Part shown: piece by piece, positions 61,201-64,000 of the stretch
How the letters are laid out: the number at the start of each line of letters is the position of its first letter
How positions within the stretch are numbered: position 1 is the stretch's first letter
Assembly (NCBI GenBank): GCA_964017065.1
Contig: OZ024791.1
Coordinates: 1,734,430-1,798,429 of the forward strand
Length of the DNA: 64,000 bases
Direction of reading: 5' to 3'
DNA from: Haliclona indistincta
Taxonomy: Eukaryota; Porifera; Demospongiae; Haplosclerida; Chalinidae
Made by a program: the position numbers and the translations under genes
Notes under the pieces: model-generated
Told to the model about the DNA's origin: nothing
The model's database searches: none
What the model saw: the letters and a program-made list of their open reading frames with translations, nothing else

Positions 61201-64000
61201 GTGACTGGCAAGGTGTCATAGCCACTCTCAAGCAGACACCTCTTATACCACTACCAAGAAGAGGCCGAGTTGTTGTATCGGAACTGTGTGATCCAGAAAA
61301 TCGTTTCTATGCCACCTTTACACAGGATAAGCTTCTTCCTGTTCAATGGCATACCTACAACCGGCTGTTGTTCTTGCGAGAGCTTGGACTAAAGACTACA
61401 GTCACACAACAGGAATGGTTGACAATGGCAAGGATATCTGCAAAAGAGGCAGAGAATCCCATAAATAGGGAAAAGTGTAAAAAACAGTGTGACACTTTAC
61501 TTGCTACTTTGAAATACATGGCTGCGGATGATGTTTATGGATCCAAGCTACCTTCTATTTTCATGAATTTCTTGGTAGAAGCATCAAAAATCAAGTTTAT
61601 ATACTGTCCAGAGCGATCAGAATTGGAGTGTCTCATTAAAACACTAACTCACCGTTCTGTAAGTAGCTCATGTTATTCAATGTTCACATGTTTCCATGGA
61701 GCTGTCAGTGCTCATAGAGATCATCTTGCTGGATTAACCAGGGTAGTTCTACCATCATCTTGTAGTTCTGTGGTGCAAGATCGAAAAATCTCCGAAGCAC
61801 TTGGTGTTCAACACTTTGACAGCACTCTTGAAACTAAGGTTGTCGTTGATAATCTTGTTCAGCTTTGCAGTGAAATAACAAAGACACGAGTTATTTCATC
61901 AAACAAAGAGACTGCAGATGCAATCAAATTGCTTAAGAATATCTTCCATGAGCATTACAAGTTTCTTGAAGAAAGAGCAACGGACAAGTGTATCGATCTT
62001 CTTGCTGATAAAGAATGTGTACTGCTATTTCCTGACAATGATGAATATACTTATATTCTTGTTCGACCAAGTCAGATTGTGCAACATATTCCATCCGGGG
62101 TTAATTTACATCCTTTCAAGTATGGTGTCCCTTATGAGATCAGATCTTTCAGTAAGCTTTTGAAGAGGTTAAAGGTAGAAGAAGAGATGACTCCAATGCA
62201 CTTCATTGAGATTCTTGCAGAGATCAAATCAGAAGTTGACAGAAGCGGTTCAAAGCTGAGTAGAGACAGGCACTTCTCAAGTGTTTGTGTTCATGCTTTC
62301 AACGCACTAGTTCTGAGCTTAAGGCAGTCAAAGGTTCCTTTACCAAACTTTAACCAAGTGAAATGTTACCTACCCTCGGAAGATCTAGAGTTGATGGAAG
62401 CAAGTCAGTTGGTGTACAATGACTCACCATACATTAAGTCTCGATTACAAAGGTCACCAACTAGTAGAGTCCAGTACAATTTTATTACGAAACCACCTCC
62501 AAATGAGAATGGGCAATCGACACCACCCAGCTGTCTAGGGGTAACATCACTGAGTACCATAGCAATTGAGACACTGCATTTGAACGTGGACTTACCTCAT
62601 AACAGATGTGTTCAAGATGAGCTCAATAAATGTCAATGGGTGCAAAATCTACTGGACACATTTAACTCCAGTGAATTCATTGAAGGGCTCGAAAGACTGT
62701 ACTGGCACGAGCACTCAACAAATCCAAAGGCTACACCTGAGTTTATGGAAGCAATCCAGTTGCTGTACGGATGTAAGATCAAGTGTGTTCATGAAATTAA
62801 GACCATGATTTACGTAAAGAGTATTGAAGTCCAAGGCACCGAAGACACTAGCAAGCATTGCCATTTTGTAATACAACCTGGTGGAACACTGCTATACATC
62901 TCACATAATTCACCTCAGTTTTCACAACACCTACTCATGCTCCAGCTGGCTGCTAGCATAGCTAAAGTCGTAAAGCACATGCTGAGAAATGAAAGCCACA
63001 TTGTAGCAATCCTGGATTGCTCGCCACAAATCATTCAAAAGACACTTGATCAAGCTCAAGTGGCTCCATATGACTCCAAAGCTGTAGACACAGCTAACAC
63101 CATCTCCTTAGGTAGCAAATTTGAAGGTCACTTAAGCGATCAAGATATTCTCATAATCTGTAACTATTCACCCGAAGAGCTCGTGTTATACCATCCACTT
63201 GGCACTGATGAGTATAAATATGCAAGAGTGGTTAAGTCCAGTTACCAGCCAGGATGTGAGGTCACTAACCAGTACCTTGAGCTCTGCACTGATATGAAGA
63301 GCACACAAATTAAGGTGTCTCCTCTTCAAGTGTACAAGATTTTTGACATTTCGCATAAAGCTGCACTCTGGAAGACTAGCTCCTCCACTGCAAGATTCAC
63401 CACCTCCATAGCTCTTGCTGATGTACCTTGCGACCTCACAATGTTGGAAAAATTGATTACGCGTATATTGAACACTCCAGTTTTTCTGTACAATTACCAT
63501 AGTTTGTACCATATTTCTCTTCGTCTGGTGGCACATATGCACTACATGTTAGTGACATGCAATACCAACCCTATTATTTTTCTTAATGGTGTACAGAAAG
63601 TAATTGATCTTGTTTCTCGTGCTGGATTTACCAGTTCTGACTTAAAGATGTGTGTTGACGAGATAAACGAGCTTGTGCATAAACTGACTGGAGCACCGAG
63701 ACCAAAAATAATGGCCAAGACATCATCAACAGCTCGTTCACCTCCTAAAGTAAAGCGTCAGCAAAAAGCTGCTAGTTATCATCCTTCTGTTTCTTCCTAT
63801 ACTCCGCCAAGTCAGACTACTTCAGTAGCTACACCACCATCATTAGTAGCAGCAGCCACACCACCAGTGGCAGCTGCATACCAACCACCAGCACAACCTA
63901 TTGGTAAGTCAAGGTTTTCTCAAATTCCACAGCAAGTAGCACCGAACCCATATTTTCCAAACTACAATTTTCAGCGCAGGTGGACTCCCGTACCTAGTTG
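40283..64000 (+). CDS. Giant sacsin-like protein, tandem copy 2 (partial, runs off the right edge)
   Basis: Exons 40283-40390, 40448-40712 and 42817-beyond 64000 repeat the structure of copy 1 with the same phases. Exon 3 stays in frame for the 21,184 bases visible. Small indels against copy 1 are multiples of three, for example three residues gained near 44012 and one lost near 43843. The protein starts MSDELPPAGVGIELPKITPL and carries all six ATPase modules and the Pro/Ala-rich linker. The window ends at the point matching 29315 of copy 1, just before HEPN, so HEPN and PARP should lie beyond. Differences from copy 1 are typically zero to four per 60 bases. Module 3 carries two substitutions in ATP-site motifs. 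It has no separate 5' UTR exon like that of copy 1: its upstream flank is a MITE. Confidence 0.9.
41045..41345. mobile_element. Foldback insertion specific to copy 2 intron
   Basis: Absent from the matching place in copy 1 (near 7134). It starts with a strong hairpin: AGTAGTTATATACC (41045-41058) pairs with GGTATATAACTACT (41135-41148), with further pairing of GTGTTTAAGC and GCTTAAACAC inside. TTAAACCATAGT (41149-41160) is repeated inverted at 41334-41345. The exact ends are uncertain and no transposase is seen. Confidence 0.6.
41442..41939. mobile_element. MULE-like element built of inverted GAGRTCAACTC repeats
   Basis: Absent from copy 1. It is flanked by the 9-base direct repeat AGTATATGG (41433-41441 and 41940-41948). 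The left arm holds about eight spaced copies of a GAGGTCAACT/GAGATCAACTC motif and the right arm the same motif inverted (AGTTGATCTC, AGTTGACCTC). The centre has a 28-base tandem array and the string GGTCTTGGGTTTAG, shared with the element at 35483-36305. Confidence 0.85.
41608..41722. repeat. 28-base tandem array, four copies
   Basis: GACGATCCTTAGTTAGGAAG plus ACCCTCCC starts at 41608, 41636, 41664 and 41692; the last copy has a GTTA expansion. It lies at the centre of the MULE-like element. Confidence 0.92.
42009..42724. mobile_element. TTAA-flanked MITE in intron 2, copy 2
   Basis: Orthologous to the element at 7283-8024: same GGTGGCAGG ends, same TTAA flanks (42005-42008 and 42725-42728) and same position. 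Several indels distinguish the two, including the loss of about 42 bases near 42640. Confidence 0.7.
46554..58391 (+). repeat. Four tandem sacsin-repeat units, modules 2-5 of copy 2
   Basis: Unit starts at LSxKIAPS are 46554, 49512, 52452 and 55368, with module 6 at 58392. The unit lengths (2,958, 2,940, 2,916 and 3,024) equal those of copy 1, so the array predates the gene duplication and has not gained or lost units. Module 3 reads AYNDAVFS and TGQFGLGF where all other units read AYNNAVFS and TGRFGLGF. Confidence 0.95.
58392..64000 (+). other. Module 6 and following region of copy 2
   Basis: Collinear with 23701-29315 of copy 1, with a net difference of six bases. It contains FKEFIQNADDAKASELVFVL, FNNRSFSESDL and TIGRFGIGF. 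The window ends inside the linker just before the expected HEPN domain. Confidence 0.88.

Overview
The window is metazoan genomic DNA, most likely from a demosponge such as Amphimedon (inferred). Genes have spliced exons, and many introns are only about 50 bases long with GT..AG ends. Non-autonomous DNA transposons are dense, and the gene content is animal: ATG3, a GCK-IV kinase with a CNH domain, a death-domain protein and sacsin-type giants. I see no prokaryotic operon, CRISPR array or rRNA/tRNA gene.

Layout. (1) 1-4056, minus strand: first half of an ATG3 gene (autophagy E2-like enzyme), running off the left edge; its introns hold two MITEs and several simple repeats. (2) 4692-5446, minus strand: last four exons of a MAP4K4/MINK1/TNIK-like kinase (CNH domain), cut by a 200-base assembly gap at 5447-5646. 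(3) 5810-30685, plus strand: complete giant gene of four coding exons, one of them 21,732 bases, encoding about 7,571 residues with six sacsin-type Hsp90-like ATPase modules, a HEPN domain and, on the last exon, a PARP catalytic domain. (4) 30686-35000: intergenic, rich in MITEs and repeats. (5) 35001-39758, plus strand: death-domain gene whose 3' end runs into a MITE. (6) 40283-64000, plus strand: second, tandem copy of the giant gene, open to the window edge, with HEPN and PARP expected just beyond it.

The two giants share exon structure, repeat-unit lengths and an intronic TTAA-flanked MITE, so they arose by duplication after all of these were in place. Copy 2 homology begins exactly at the right end of a MITE that also ends the death-domain gene. 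Inside each giant, four ATPase units of about 975-985 codons are nearly identical at nucleotide level around the ATP-binding core, which suggests ongoing homogenisation.

The most interesting object is the sacsin(x6)-HEPN-PARP architecture, duplicated around a death-domain gene. Hsp90-like ATPases, HEPN domains, PARPs and death domains all recur in immune or cell-death systems, so a role in innate defence is a reasonable hypothesis but is not shown by sequence alone.
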